This document shows, one piece after another, positions 43,127-50,897 of a stretch of 64,000 bases of DNA (position 1 is the stretch's first letter; every line of letters starts with the position of its first letter). The notes beneath the pieces are model-generated. The model worked only from the letters and a program-made list of their open reading frames with translations, had not been told where the DNA came from and made no database searches. Both the position numbers and the translations under genes were made by a program. This stretch comes from Methylomonas methanica (GTDB lineage Bacteria; Pseudomonadota; Gammaproteobacteria; Methylococcales; Methylomonadaceae). The stretch lies in contig NZ_LUUG01000046.1 in NCBI RefSeq assembly GCF_001644035.1, positions 1-64,000 on the forward strand, read 5' to 3'.

Positions 43127-43198
43127 AGGTAGTTTTGACAACGCTTTAACCTTTTATCGTTCAACGTACTAAACCCCTGGCTTGCCAGGAAATTATCT

Positions 43199-43250
43199 CA
43201 ACCCGACGGGGCCACACACTTCCCGTCAGGGGAATGGTGCGCCTCATGTT
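43199..43250 (+). promoter_or_regulatory. Four-segment leader 5
   Basis: ACCC start. GGGGC...CAC (43208-43215) can pair with GTG..GCCTC (43237-43245), and inside lies TTCCC-GTCA-GGGGAA (43220-43233). A separate CCTGG-CTT-GCCAGG dyad precedes it near 43176. AAGGAG and the ATG at 43282 follow. Confidence 0.55.
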
Positions 43251-43281
43251 GCGGGTTCAACCCAAGCATAAGGAGTTCACC

Positions 43282-44223
43282 ATGTATCAACAATATTCCA
43301 TTGCCGACACCTTCGGCATACCTGCACCAGCCTCCATGAAAGTGGAAGGCTTTATACCCGGACAAAACGCCTATGTACCGGCGCAAAAGCCGTATGTGTT
43401 TCGCAAGGATCACTTGCGCGATGTGTTGGCGTTTTTAGGCGCACACAATGGCGACGGCTTATACCTGACCGGTCCTACCGGTTCCGGTAAAACCTCGTTG
43501 TTGGAGCAAGTCGCGGCGCGTCTCAATTGGGGCGTGCATTCGGTCACCGGCCATGGTCGATTGGAACTCAACGATCTACTAGGTCAGTACATGCTGGTCG
43601 ATGGCGGCGCGATGAAGTGGATCGACGGTCCCTTGACCTTGGCGGTTCGCTTGGGCCATGTGTTGTTGATCAACGAAATCGATGCCATCGATCCGGCGGA
43701 GCTGATCGGTTTGAATGAAATCGTTGAAGGCAAGCCGTTGACGATTCCGCAGACCGGCGCTGTGATTGCCCCGCATCCCAAGTTTCGTTTGGTCGCCACC
43801 GGCAATAGTGCCGGGTCTGGTGATCAGTCGGGCTTGTACCAGGGCGTGCTACGTCAAAACCTAGCGTTTCTGGATCGGTTTCGTTTGATGGAAGTCGGTT
43901 ATCCCGAGCCCGAAGACGAAATGAAATTGTTGGCCGATGTGGTGCCGAGCATGCCGGAAACGGTACGCGAAAGCATGATCAAAGTCGCCAACCAGATTCG
44001 TAAAGTCTTCATCGGCGGTGCGGATGGCGGCGGTATGTTATCGGTGACCTTATCCACGCGCGGTTTAGTGCGTTGGGCGTCATTGGTCGCCACGTTTAAA
44101 AGTGCGCCGAATGCCTTGGCGTATTCGCTGGATCGGGCTTTGACCTTTCGAGCTGAACCGGCTGAACGCGAAGCGATTCATCGCATCGCCAAGGACGTGT
44201 TTGGCGATGACTGGCAGGTGTGA
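43282..44223 (+). CDS. MoxR/CobS-type AAA ATPase
   Basis: A 313-residue AAA+ ATPase: Walker A TGPTGSGKTSLLEQV (near residue 64), Walker B LLINEIDAIDPAEL (near residue 130), sensor RLVATGNSAGSGD and the sensor-2 region STRGLVRWA. Such ATPases act with a VWA-domain partner, here the CobT-like protein at 46326, to remodel a target. TAAGGAG sets the ATG at 43282. SXT-like elements carry a cobS-like gene in the same position. Target unknown. Confidence 0.88.
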   Translation: MYQQYSIADTFGIPAPASMKVEGFIPGQNAYVPAQKPYVFRKDHLRDVLAFLGAHNGDGLYLTGPTGSGKTSLLEQVAARLNWGVHSVTGHGRLELNDLLGQYMLVDGGAMKWIDGPLTLAVRLGHVLLINEIDAIDPAELIGLNEIVEGKPLTIPQTGAVIAPHPKFRLVATGNSAGSGDQSGLYQGVLRQNLAFLDRFRLMEVGYPEPEDEMKLLADVVPSMPETVRESMIKVANQIRKVFIGGADGGGMLSVTLSTRGLVRWASLVATFKSAPNALAYSLDRALTFRAEPAEREAIHRIAKDVFGDDWQV

Positions 44224-44225
44224 CC

Positions 44226-44981
44226 ATGGCAGCCTGGAATTTATATCGTCATCGTAACAGTGACGGCAGTTCCAAAGACTGGGCAGTCAGGAGTAATTCG
44301 GATGGATCAATCACTACGCGTTGGGGCAAAACAGCAGATAGTTTGCCTGGCGTTAGCAACCGATACGGCGTTAAGCAGCTCGACATCGAACGACAAAAGC
44401 AGGCCAAAGGCTATGTGTTGGTCGGCGCAGTGGATATTGATGTTAACGGCAATGTGGTGTTTCCTGGTAATACTCCGGCAACCCAACCACAAAACTCTGA
44501 TCCCGAACCCGTGCCAACACCCCCAGTCGAGTCGCTGTATTGGACCATCGAATGTCGAGCAAAACAGGTCGTTCGTGTGGAATTGGGTATCGAGGTCAGG
44601 CGACTGATCGGCGCTATTCAAACCTTGTCGGATGGTCATGCTACTTCTGAACAGGAGTGGAATGGCTGGCAACAATTGATTGATGCCACCCTCAATGCTG
44701 AAGTCTTTGAACTAAGCGGCCAGATTAAATCTGCCCACGGCGTTTTGCCATGTCTGTTTTTACTGGCGCTGAAAGCAAAAGGCCTCAAAGGCGTGGACAT
44801 TGATATTGCCACCGAAACCGCCCGAGACCTCTCGGTTGAGCTGAAGGCTGAACAGGACGTACTGGCATTTTTCGGCACCGACCTGGACAGCATCAGAGAA
44901 ACCGCTGAAATCTTAGGTCTGCTCAAACCCCGATTAAATCTGGCAGCGGCCATGTCCGACACGGACGACTGCTGGTTTTAA
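44226..44981 (+). CDS. WGR-like domain protein
   Basis: A 251-residue protein. The first 70 residues resemble a WGR domain (WNLYRHRNSDGSSKDWAVRS; TRWGKT; QKQAKGYVLVG), a nucleic-acid-binding fold. The rest is helical (ECRAKQVVRVELGIEVRRLI) and ends in an acidic DTDDCWF. It starts 2 bases after the moxR stop (ATG at 44226). The C-terminal aromatic tip resembles those of the exonuclease (ADFWF), the DUF3150 protein (QDYWF) and SSB (DIPFF). Confidence 0.65.
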   Translation: MAAWNLYRHRNSDGSSKDWAVRSNSDGSITTRWGKTADSLPGVSNRYGVKQLDIERQKQAKGYVLVGAVDIDVNGNVVFPGNTPATQPQNSDPEPVPTPPVESLYWTIECRAKQVVRVELGIEVRRLIGAIQTLSDGHATSEQEWNGWQQLIDATLNAEVFELSGQIKSAHGVLPCLFLLALKAKGLKGVDIDIATETARDLSVELKAEQDVLAFFGTDLDSIRETAEILGLLKPRLNLAAAMSDTDDCWF

Positions 44982-45001
44982 CCGGTTTGTAATTTTCATT
45001 T

Positions 45002-45055
45002 AACCCGACAGGGGCACATCAGCCCCTGCGGGGATGAGTGTGCCTCTCATTTTAG
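45002..45055 (+). promoter_or_regulatory. Four-segment leader 6
   Basis: ACCC start. a GGGGCACA (45011-45018), b CCCC (45023-45026), c GGGG (45030-45033), d TGTGCCTC (45039-45046), then CATTTTAGGAGG. a:d is 8 pairs; GGGGC with GCCCC (45022-45026) is the alternative. Confidence 0.7.
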
Positions 45056-45064
45056 GAGGTTCCC

Positions 45065-46237
45065 ATGCCCCATGAAACGCAAGTGATATTAGACCGCGTG
45101 GTCTTGGTAAAAGTGGATGCCAATATCTACGGCGCCCGCAAGAAACTGAAAAAAGAAGACCTGGTGCTGGCCGACGGTAGCAAATTGCCACCGGAGGATT
45201 TAGCCAGTTTAGGTTCCAAACGTTTGCTCGATCCCGATAAGCTGACGGTGTTCAACCGCCTGAAGAAGGAGGCCGAACGCATTTGTTTACGCGTCGGCAC
45301 CCGCTTTCTGGGTGGTTTTGCCGTGCCGGTTGAGTCTGCTGCCGGTATTACTGCAGAGCTCGAGCGCATCGCCCTGGATTTTGCAGCGGCTAAAACCGAG
45401 TTTATTGCCGGCTATGATGCCGCAGTGAATGACTGGGTGGTTCGCCATCCGGAATTCGCCGGCATCATCGAGCAAGCGGTGGATTCAGTGGAGTTTGTCT
45501 CGACGCGACTGTCGTTTGATTTTCTGGTGGTCAGTGTCGGTTTACCCGAAAGCTTACCGCCGGCGGATGTCGCACGACTGGAAAGCAAAATCGGTTCACT
45601 CAGTGAGCAGATGTTCTATGAAATCTCCGTGGAAGCCAATCAACTCATCGAGCAATCATTGCTGGGCAAGGAGCAAGTGACGCGTAATGCGTTACGGCCG
45701 ATTCGCCGCATGCGTGACAAACTCGATGGCTTGGGCTTTCTGGATCATCGGGTCGCGCCGGTGGTCAGCACTATTGACGATCTTCTGGCGAGAATTCCCA
45801 ACAAAGGCGCCATTGAAGGCAGCATTTTGCAGGAGATTCTGGCCACGGCGATGCTGTTGTCCGATCCGGATAAAACCCGGCGGCACGGTGAAGGCTTGTT
45901 GGCGGCTCAACCGCCCGTTATTGAAGAGACTGAAGAAGTCATCGAACACGAGGAGCCCGAGCTATCAGCAGTACCAACACCTGTCATCGCTGAAACCGCT
46001 TCAGACACCCCCGATTTTACCGATCTGTTTGACGGCATCTTTGATGATGAACTCGAACCGGAATCGGCATCGGATGACTGGGCGTTTGAGGTTTTTTTGG
46101 ATAAAAATCAGACCAAACTGGACACCAACAGCGATGCAGATGAATCCAACCCTTCTGAGCATTCAGCAGAACCGGCAACAGTGACGGCAGGAGACGATGA
46201 GGAAGCGGACGATTCTGACCAGGACTACTGGTTCTGA
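45065..46237 (+). CDS. DUF3150-like protein
   Basis: A 390-residue protein lying between the MoxR/WGR pair and the CobT-like gene, as DUF3150 proteins do in related elements. The N-terminal 300 residues are alpha-rich (DRVVLVKVDANIYGARKKLK; EKIGSLSEQMF-like helices; RRMRDKLDGLGFLDHRVAPV). The last 90 are strongly acidic and end DDSDQDYWF. AGGAGG precedes the ATG. Probably part of the ATPase-VWA complex; activity unknown. Confidence 0.68.
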   Translation: MPHETQVILDRVVLVKVDANIYGARKKLKKEDLVLADGSKLPPEDLASLGSKRLLDPDKLTVFNRLKKEAERICLRVGTRFLGGFAVPVESAAGITAELERIALDFAAAKTEFIAGYDAAVNDWVVRHPEFAGIIEQAVDSVEFVSTRLSFDFLVVSVGLPESLPPADVARLESKIGSLSEQMFYEISVEANQLIEQSLLGKEQVTRNALRPIRRMRDKLDGLGFLDHRVAPVVSTIDDLLARIPNKGAIEGSILQEILATAMLLSDPDKTRRHGEGLLAAQPPVIEETEEVIEHEEPELSAVPTPVIAETASDTPDFTDLFDGIFDDELEPESASDDWAFEVFLDKNQTKLDTNSDADESNPSEHSAEPATVTAGDDEEADDSDQDYWF

Positions 46238-46261
46238 ATGATCTGACGCCATTTAACTATT

Positions 46262-46316
46262 CACCCATTGGGGCAAATTCATGTCCCAATGGGGTCATGG
46301 TTTGCCCTGCATTTTG
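46262..46316 (+). promoter_or_regulatory. Four-segment leader 7
   Basis: CACCC start. a GGGCAAA (46271-46277) pairs perfectly with d TTTGCCC (46301-46307); inner CAT..CCC-AAT-GGGG..ATG (46280-46298). TGCATTTTGGAG follows. Confidence 0.7.
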
Positions 46317-46325
46317 GAGCACACC

Positions 46326-48074
46326 ATGAAAAATAGAACCTTACACAACGCATTCCCCATCGTCGCGGCGGCCATTGGCAATCGCTTTGGCGTCAAAGTC
46401 AGTGTCGGCGGTGATAAAGCCGAAACCGATGGCCAAACCATTTGGCTGCCGGCCTATGAGGGCGACGATGCGGATTATCAGGATTACGCCTGGGGACTAT
46501 TGGCCCACGAGGCGGCGCATATTCGTTATTCGGATTTTACGCTGCGCTTTGGGCATTCGGTATTACGCAGGCGCTTATGCGGTGCCATCGAAGATGTCCG
46601 CATCGAGCACGAACTGGCCAAGGACTTTCCGGGAACGCGACTAACCATCCGCACCGCAATTGAAAAGATGATTGCCAAAGGCGACTTTGTGGCCAGTAGT
46701 ATTGATGATCATCCGGCTAATATTCTGTACAGCTTTGTGTTGAAAAGTTTGCGGGCAAAGGTATTAGGTCAATCGGCCCTGCAACCTTTGGTTGAGCAAA
46801 CCGAACTGGCACTAAAAGCGAAGTTTCCGAAAGGTGCGGTAACCCGACTGAAAGGCTTATTGTCCGAAGTTCCGCTGGGTTTGCAATCGGAATCCGATTG
46901 TCTGCAGTTGACCGATCGCATCCTGACCATGATTGAGCAGGAGTTCGAGCAACAACGGCAGCGCAATCAGGCCCAACAATCGGTAGATGAGGATACATTG
47001 TCTGACCAGACTGATACGGATGATGCAGAACAAGACACTGGCGACAACGCGTCTTCAGAATCTGAGGGTGACGATGATTCCAATCCGGGAAATCCTGACG
47101 ATGAACCGACAACATCTCCCGATAGTACCCCATCCAACCCGCAAGGGGATGATGAAGATGCTATGGAGATTCCCGACCCGATGGGCGTCTTGCAAACCCT
47201 GTTGTCCGCCGGAGACGGTGACATCGAGCAGGATTTATTCGAATCGCTGAAATCGGTGTTGTCGTTAGCAGCGGAAAACGTATCGGAACTGTTGATGCCC
47301 AGTGGCCACGAGCCGCCCATGGACGAGCGAGCCGGTGCGTTTTTGCTGCGTAAGGTGCAAGGCGAATCGGGAAAAATCCGTGTCGCGTTGCAAGGCCTGG
47401 TGCAGTCACAAACCCTCAACCGTTCGCAACATGCGTGTCGTGGACGGCGGATGGATAGTAAGCGTTTACACCGTTTGCCACTCGGCGAAACTAAGCTGTT
47501 TCAGCGCAAAGAGATCAAAGCGTCACCGAATACGGCGATTCATCTGTTACTGGATAAATCCGAAAGCATGGGGTATCAGGTCACCGATAGCCAAGGCCAG
47601 CCCATTGGATCGCGAATGCCGATTGCACTGGAAGCCACTTTGGCGTTGGCTTTGGCCTTTGAAGGGATTCCGGGAGTCAATCCTGGCGTCACTGCGTTTC
47701 CTGGCCATCACGATGATTCGGTTTTTCGTCTGCTTGAGCATGGCCAACGCGTAAATACCAGAACAGGTGCCTTTTCGCTAGCCGCTACTGGCAGTACGCC
47801 GATGACCGAGGCAATTTGGTTTGGCGCGGCATCACTGCTGCGTTGCGGGGAATCGCGCAAGGTGTTGATGGTGATGACCGATGGTCAACCCAACGACACC
47901 CTGAGCACGCTGGAACTTTTGCAGCGCTGTCGGGATAGCGGTATTGAAACGGTCGGTGTGGGTTTGGGACTGGATGTCAGTCATCTATTCCCGATTGCCA
48001 TCACCATTAACGATCTATCAGAGCTGAGAGCGCAATTGTTCGATCTCTCGAAATCGGTGTTGTTGGCGGCGTAA
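46326..48074 (+). CDS. CobT-like VWA-domain protein
   Basis: A 582-residue protein: an N-terminal metallopeptidase-like stretch (GLLAHEAAHIRYSDF, an HExxH), a very acidic middle (residues about 215-285), then a von Willebrand A domain with MIDAS motif LDKSESMGYQ (near residue 410) and later VLMVMTDGQPNDTLS. Cobaltochelatase CobT is the nearest well-known relative, but here the partners are MoxR and DUF3150 proteins. GGAG sets the ATG at 46326. Likely a substrate-recruiting partner of the 43282 ATPase. Confidence 0.85.
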   Translation: MKNRTLHNAFPIVAAAIGNRFGVKVSVGGDKAETDGQTIWLPAYEGDDADYQDYAWGLLAHEAAHIRYSDFTLRFGHSVLRRRLCGAIEDVRIEHELAKDFPGTRLTIRTAIEKMIAKGDFVASSIDDHPANILYSFVLKSLRAKVLGQSALQPLVEQTELALKAKFPKGAVTRLKGLLSEVPLGLQSESDCLQLTDRILTMIEQEFEQQRQRNQAQQSVDEDTLSDQTDTDDAEQDTGDNASSESEGDDDSNPGNPDDEPTTSPDSTPSNPQGDDEDAMEIPDPMGVLQTLLSAGDGDIEQDLFESLKSVLSLAAENVSELLMPSGHEPPMDERAGAFLLRKVQGESGKIRVALQGLVQSQTLNRSQHACRGRRMDSKRLHRLPLGETKLFQRKEIKASPNTAIHLLLDKSESMGYQVTDSQGQPIGSRMPIALEATLALALAFEGIPGVNPGVTAFPGHHDDSVFRLLEHGQRVNTRTGAFSLAATGSTPMTEAIWFGAASLLRCGESRKVLMVMTDGQPNDTLSTLELLQRCRDSGIETVGVGLGLDVSHLFPIAITINDLSELRAQLFDLSKSVLLAA

Positions 48075-48207
48075 TCCTCAGTCCGTTATCCGTAGCCCAA
48101 TCCTTGGCCCAATGCCTTGGATTGTGGCTATGGGTAGCTGATTGCACTTTCTGTTTGTCGAATGTACTCCACATAAAGAGCCCATTCGACAAACAGACAT
48201 TTCATGC

Positions 48208-48310
48208 GTTCTTTCCAGAATGCTGAATCCGACCTCGGTCGGCGTTCCGTCATTAGGCGGCGAGCAAGGTGTTTCCTTGATCGTGTCGGGTACGTTAAGC
48301 CCGATGTAAA
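48208..48310 (+). repeat. Structured ~100-nt element, copy C
   Basis: Matches copies A and B: TTCTTTCCAGA, GCTGAATCCG, TCGGCGTTCCG, AGGCGGC and GGGTACGTTAAGCC. Second hairpin CAAGG-N4-CCTTG and third TCGGG-N9-CCCGA both differ in sequence from copy A yet keep pairing. Leader 8 follows. Confidence 0.6.
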
Positions 48311-48321
48311 ACGCAGTGGTA

Positions 48322-48385
48322 TGACCCTCTGCAAATTCCAAACCCGCTTCGGGCGACCATCGCCCAGCCGGGTGCTGTTCATTCG
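48322..48385 (+). promoter_or_regulatory. Four-segment leader 8 (divergent form)
   Basis: CCCG (48343-48346) pairs with CGGG (48369-48372), enclosing GGGCG-N5-CGCCC (48351-48365). The order of G- and C-rich segments is inverted relative to most copies, and no T-run follows, but position and nested form are kept. AAGGAG and the ATG at 48421 come later. Confidence 0.45.
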
Positions 48386-48420
48386 AAGTGCTTTCTTAAA
48401 TTTTATAAAGGAGAACTTCA

Positions 48421-48954
48421 ATGAACTTTATCTTCGGCATCATTATTTTGGCGATGTTCATTCTCGCCTTGCGAGTGATTTGGGCAACCGCGTGGCAACA
48501 GTTGAATGCATTGAAACACGCAGCTCAAACGTTTCACCGCTATCGTGCGCAGCGATTGGCACGTAACCGGCTACCGGTCATCATGCCACGTAGCCGCGAG
48601 GACATGGATTGGTTGGCGATATCGGATTCGGTGCGTCAGGAAATTCAAACCCGCAATCACGGTGTTAATCGTGAGGCTGTCCGACTGGAAGCACAATTAC
48701 AGGCCAAGTTAAAAACGATCGAAATCTACGAGGCGGATATTCAAATCGCCAAACTGGAACGGGAGTTGTTGAAAATTAAGCCTGTGATTGATAGTCCCGA
48801 GCCTGAAGTCAAAAAAACTCGACGCTCTAAAAAGCAATCGGTTGCGGTTGCTGACGTGGCGGTCCAGAAAGTTCCGCATCAGGTATCCCAATTACGGGCA
48901 GCGCTGAAAGGCAACGGTTTATCGGTGCCGGTCAGTGAGTCTGTCCGCCATTAA
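48421..48954 (+). CDS. Unknown membrane-anchored protein
   Basis: A 177-residue protein with one N-terminal membrane helix (FIFGIIILAMFILALRVIWA) followed by a basic, coiled-coil-prone cytoplasmic part (AQLQAKLKTIEIYEADIQIA) and a Lys-rich segment. AAAGGAG precedes the ATG. No family recognised. Its end overlaps the opposite-strand gene by 23 bases. Confidence 0.72.
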   Translation: MNFIFGIIILAMFILALRVIWATAWQQLNALKHAAQTFHRYRAQRLARNRLPVIMPRSREDMDWLAISDSVRQEIQTRNHGVNREAVRLEAQLQAKLKTIEIYEADIQIAKLERELLKIKPVIDSPEPEVKKTRRSKKQSVAVADVAVQKVPHQVSQLRAALKGNGLSVPVSESVRH

Positions 48955-49306
48955 ATACCGCAAGCGTCGCGCCGGTTTGTGTCATCACTGTGCGTACTGG
49001 CCTGGCCAAATCAATCTTGGGTTCGTTGAAACGAAAGCCCTCCGGCAATAGCGATTGGAGATCCTCAAAGGTTTCACGTCGCAATTGTCGGATATTGCTC
49101 AACAACTCCCAGGCTCGCTTCGGATCATCGATATTTTGCAAAACATCGGCTTCCGCGGCATCCAACTTGGTCAAAATTGTTTTGCAAAGATTTAACGCAT
49201 TCAGTCTGGGATCGAGTGGAATTGCCATCGGTTTTCGACTTGGATACTGCTCCTTGGTCTGCTTAGGACTGAGGAAATCAAAAATGCGCAAAATATCGTC
49301 AAACAT
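48932..49306 (-). CDS. Unknown small protein on the opposite strand
   Basis: A 124-residue open frame with normal protein-like composition (LNALNLCKTILTKLDAAEAD; LSNIRQLRRETFEDLQSLLP), leftward within a rightward module. The ribosome site is weak (AGAGAAA). It fills an otherwise empty 350-base gap, which supports it being real. No family recognised. Confidence 0.5.
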   Translation of the reverse strand: MFDDILRIFDFLSPKQTKEQYPSRKPMAIPLDPRLNALNLCKTILTKLDAAEADVLQNIDDPKRAWELLSNIRQLRRETFEDLQSLLPEGFRFNEPKIDLARPVRTVMTQTGATLAVFNGGQTH

Positions 49307-49410
49307 AGCTATTTCTCTACTTTTTAATGAGTTTTAGCCACCATATACCGATTTTTACGTGAATTCAACCCCGCTGCATAAGCCAGTTTTAGGCTTTTTC
49401 AGCGTTTTTA

Positions 49411-49460
49411 ACCCTGCAGGAACCTCATCCTGCCGGGTGGCTGTTCCTGCGTTTTTTTGG
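49411..49460 (+). promoter_or_regulatory. Four-segment leader 9
   Basis: ACCC start. a GCAGGAAC (49416-49423) pairs perfectly with d GTTCCTGC (49443-49450), followed by GTTTTTTTGGAGG. Inner CATCC-TGCC-GGGTG (49426-49439). Alternative GCAGG with CCTGC (49429-49433). Confidence 0.72.
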
Positions 49461-49471
49461 AGGAAATGACC

Positions 49472-50134
49472 ATGACATTAATCGAACAACCAAACATTAC
49501 CGCAATGCAGACCGAAGCCAGCACGGTTCGCTATCTGAATCAGTACCGCTGTCCCTACTGCCAAACCGAATGGGAGGATGTATGGGATTGCGCCTGCAAC
49601 GATCGCTGCCCGGACTGTAACAAGGAGATCGAGCCTTATGAAAGCGTATTGATCGATGGTGAATCGGTGGAAACCGAATCGCCAGTCGAAGAACCAGTCT
49701 TAGCCAATGCCACGCCGGAAGGCATGAATCGACGTTTCGTAGCGTCCTACGAAATCGACTATGTGCACCGGGTTTCGGTTGGTATCACCGCGGATAGTCC
49801 CGAAGCGGCACAAGAGATTGCCGAACAGGCATTCAACGATGCCACCATTTGGGATGACACCGCCACCATGCCGTTATTGTCGGATGAATACCTTGAATCG
49901 GGCGATGAAAGCCTGCTCTGGGAATGTGTTGCCGTTGAACAGCTGCCGGAACCGGATCATTCGGTACGGCAATTGAAGAAAGAGCAAGCGGCCATGCGGG
50001 TTTGCCGGGGATTGGTTGAAGCCTATCAACATGGCGAAGCCAACGGCGGCAGTATCGATTGGGACGACTTGGATCAGTTAATCCCTCTGTCCTTACAAGC
50101 ATTGGGAAAACCGGCACTGGAAATCCAATCCTAA
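49472..50134 (+). CDS. Zinc-ribbon protein of unknown function
   Basis: A 220-residue acidic protein with a zinc-ribbon-like N terminus (YRCPYCQTEWEDVWDCACND, then CPDCNKEIEP) and an alpha-beta middle (YVHRVSVGITADSPEAAQEI). GGAGG lies 7 bases before the ATG at 49472, which decides it over two upstream candidates. No family recognised. Confidence 0.75.
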   Translation: MTLIEQPNITAMQTEASTVRYLNQYRCPYCQTEWEDVWDCACNDRCPDCNKEIEPYESVLIDGESVETESPVEEPVLANATPEGMNRRFVASYEIDYVHRVSVGITADSPEAAQEIAEQAFNDATIWDDTATMPLLSDEYLESGDESLLWECVAVEQLPEPDHSVRQLKKEQAAMRVCRGLVEAYQHGEANGGSIDWDDLDQLIPLSLQALGKPALEIQS

Positions 50135-50211
50135 AAAATGCGCGCGGTGTTTAAGCGCAATTTGTAAAAGCCTGATTTAGCCAAGTCATTCGATTAGGCG
50201 CTCATTTTTAT

Positions 50212-50265
50212 CCACCCACACGGGAATGTCCTATTCCCGCTGGGGATGCGTGATGTTTCCGTTTT
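50212..50265 (+). promoter_or_regulatory. Four-segment leader 10
   Basis: CGGGAA (50221-50226) can pair with TTCCCG (50234-50239) or with TTTCCG (50256-50261); TCCC also pairs with GGGG (50242-50245). TTTTAATTGAGGA and the ATG at 50282 follow. Confidence 0.6.
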
Positions 50266-50281
50266 AATTGAGGACAACATC

Positions 50282-50782
50282 ATGAACCCACACATCTTTG
50301 CACACACATTCGGCACGGGTCATTGCATCCAATATCAGCGTTTGCCCTCCGGCACTTGTTATCACGCCGATACAGCGGAACCGGTAATCGAGTTACTAGA
50401 ACAGCTTCGGCACAACCGGCGCAAAATCCGGCTGTATTACGGAGACCCAACAACCGGGCAGTCCTGGCTCGATGAGCACGATGTCATCGGCTGGATTGGT
50501 CGCTCGACGGGCACGATCAAAGTGCCGTTATTGATCGAACCGGGTGACATCGGCGGTCCGGCCTTGCTGGATCATTGCATCGTTCGTATCGATAGCCCGC
50601 GCCAGGTGCTTTACCAACACGAAGATTTTCGAGTTGGTGACGTGGAACTGGTTAGAGGTGAGCTTAAACGCTTGCCCTGGGAAATGTTCATCGACGGCAG
50701 CGTGCATGCCCGATTCAAAGCAAAAACCGAAGCCCGGCAGTATCAGGACTTCATTCAAGGTAAGCGGTTTGCGTTGATCTGA
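50282..50782 (+). CDS. Unknown ICE protein
   Basis: A 166-residue protein, probably beta-rich (RRKIRLYYGDPTTGQSWLDE; GWIGRSTGTIKVPLLIEPGD), without a recognised motif. GAGGA sets the ATG at 50282. Proteins with this YYGD...GRSTG layout are frequent in recombination modules of ICEs and plasmids, but I cannot assign a function. Confidence 0.72.
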   Translation: MNPHIFAHTFGTGHCIQYQRLPSGTCYHADTAEPVIELLEQLRHNRRKIRLYYGDPTTGQSWLDEHDVIGWIGRSTGTIKVPLLIEPGDIGGPALLDHCIVRIDSPRQVLYQHEDFRVGDVELVRGELKRLPWEMFIDGSVHARFKAKTEARQYQDFIQGKRFALI

Positions 50783-50828
50783 CGCGCCGTTTTCATTGTT
50801 GACACTCGGTTAAGCCGAGTTTTTCACA

Positions 50829-50882
50829 CTACCCCTGCGGGATGATTCTATCCCGCCAGGGATAAATCTGTCGTCAGGGGTC
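50829..50882 (+). promoter_or_regulatory. Four-segment leader 11
   Basis: CCCCTG (50832-50837) pairs with CAGGGG (50875-50880) as the outer stem; GCGGGAT (50837-50843) pairs perfectly with ATCCCGC (50850-50856) inside; AGGGAT provides the third, alternative strand. GGAG and the ATG at 50898 follow. Confidence 0.6.
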
Positions 50883-50897
50883 TCATCGGAGATCACC

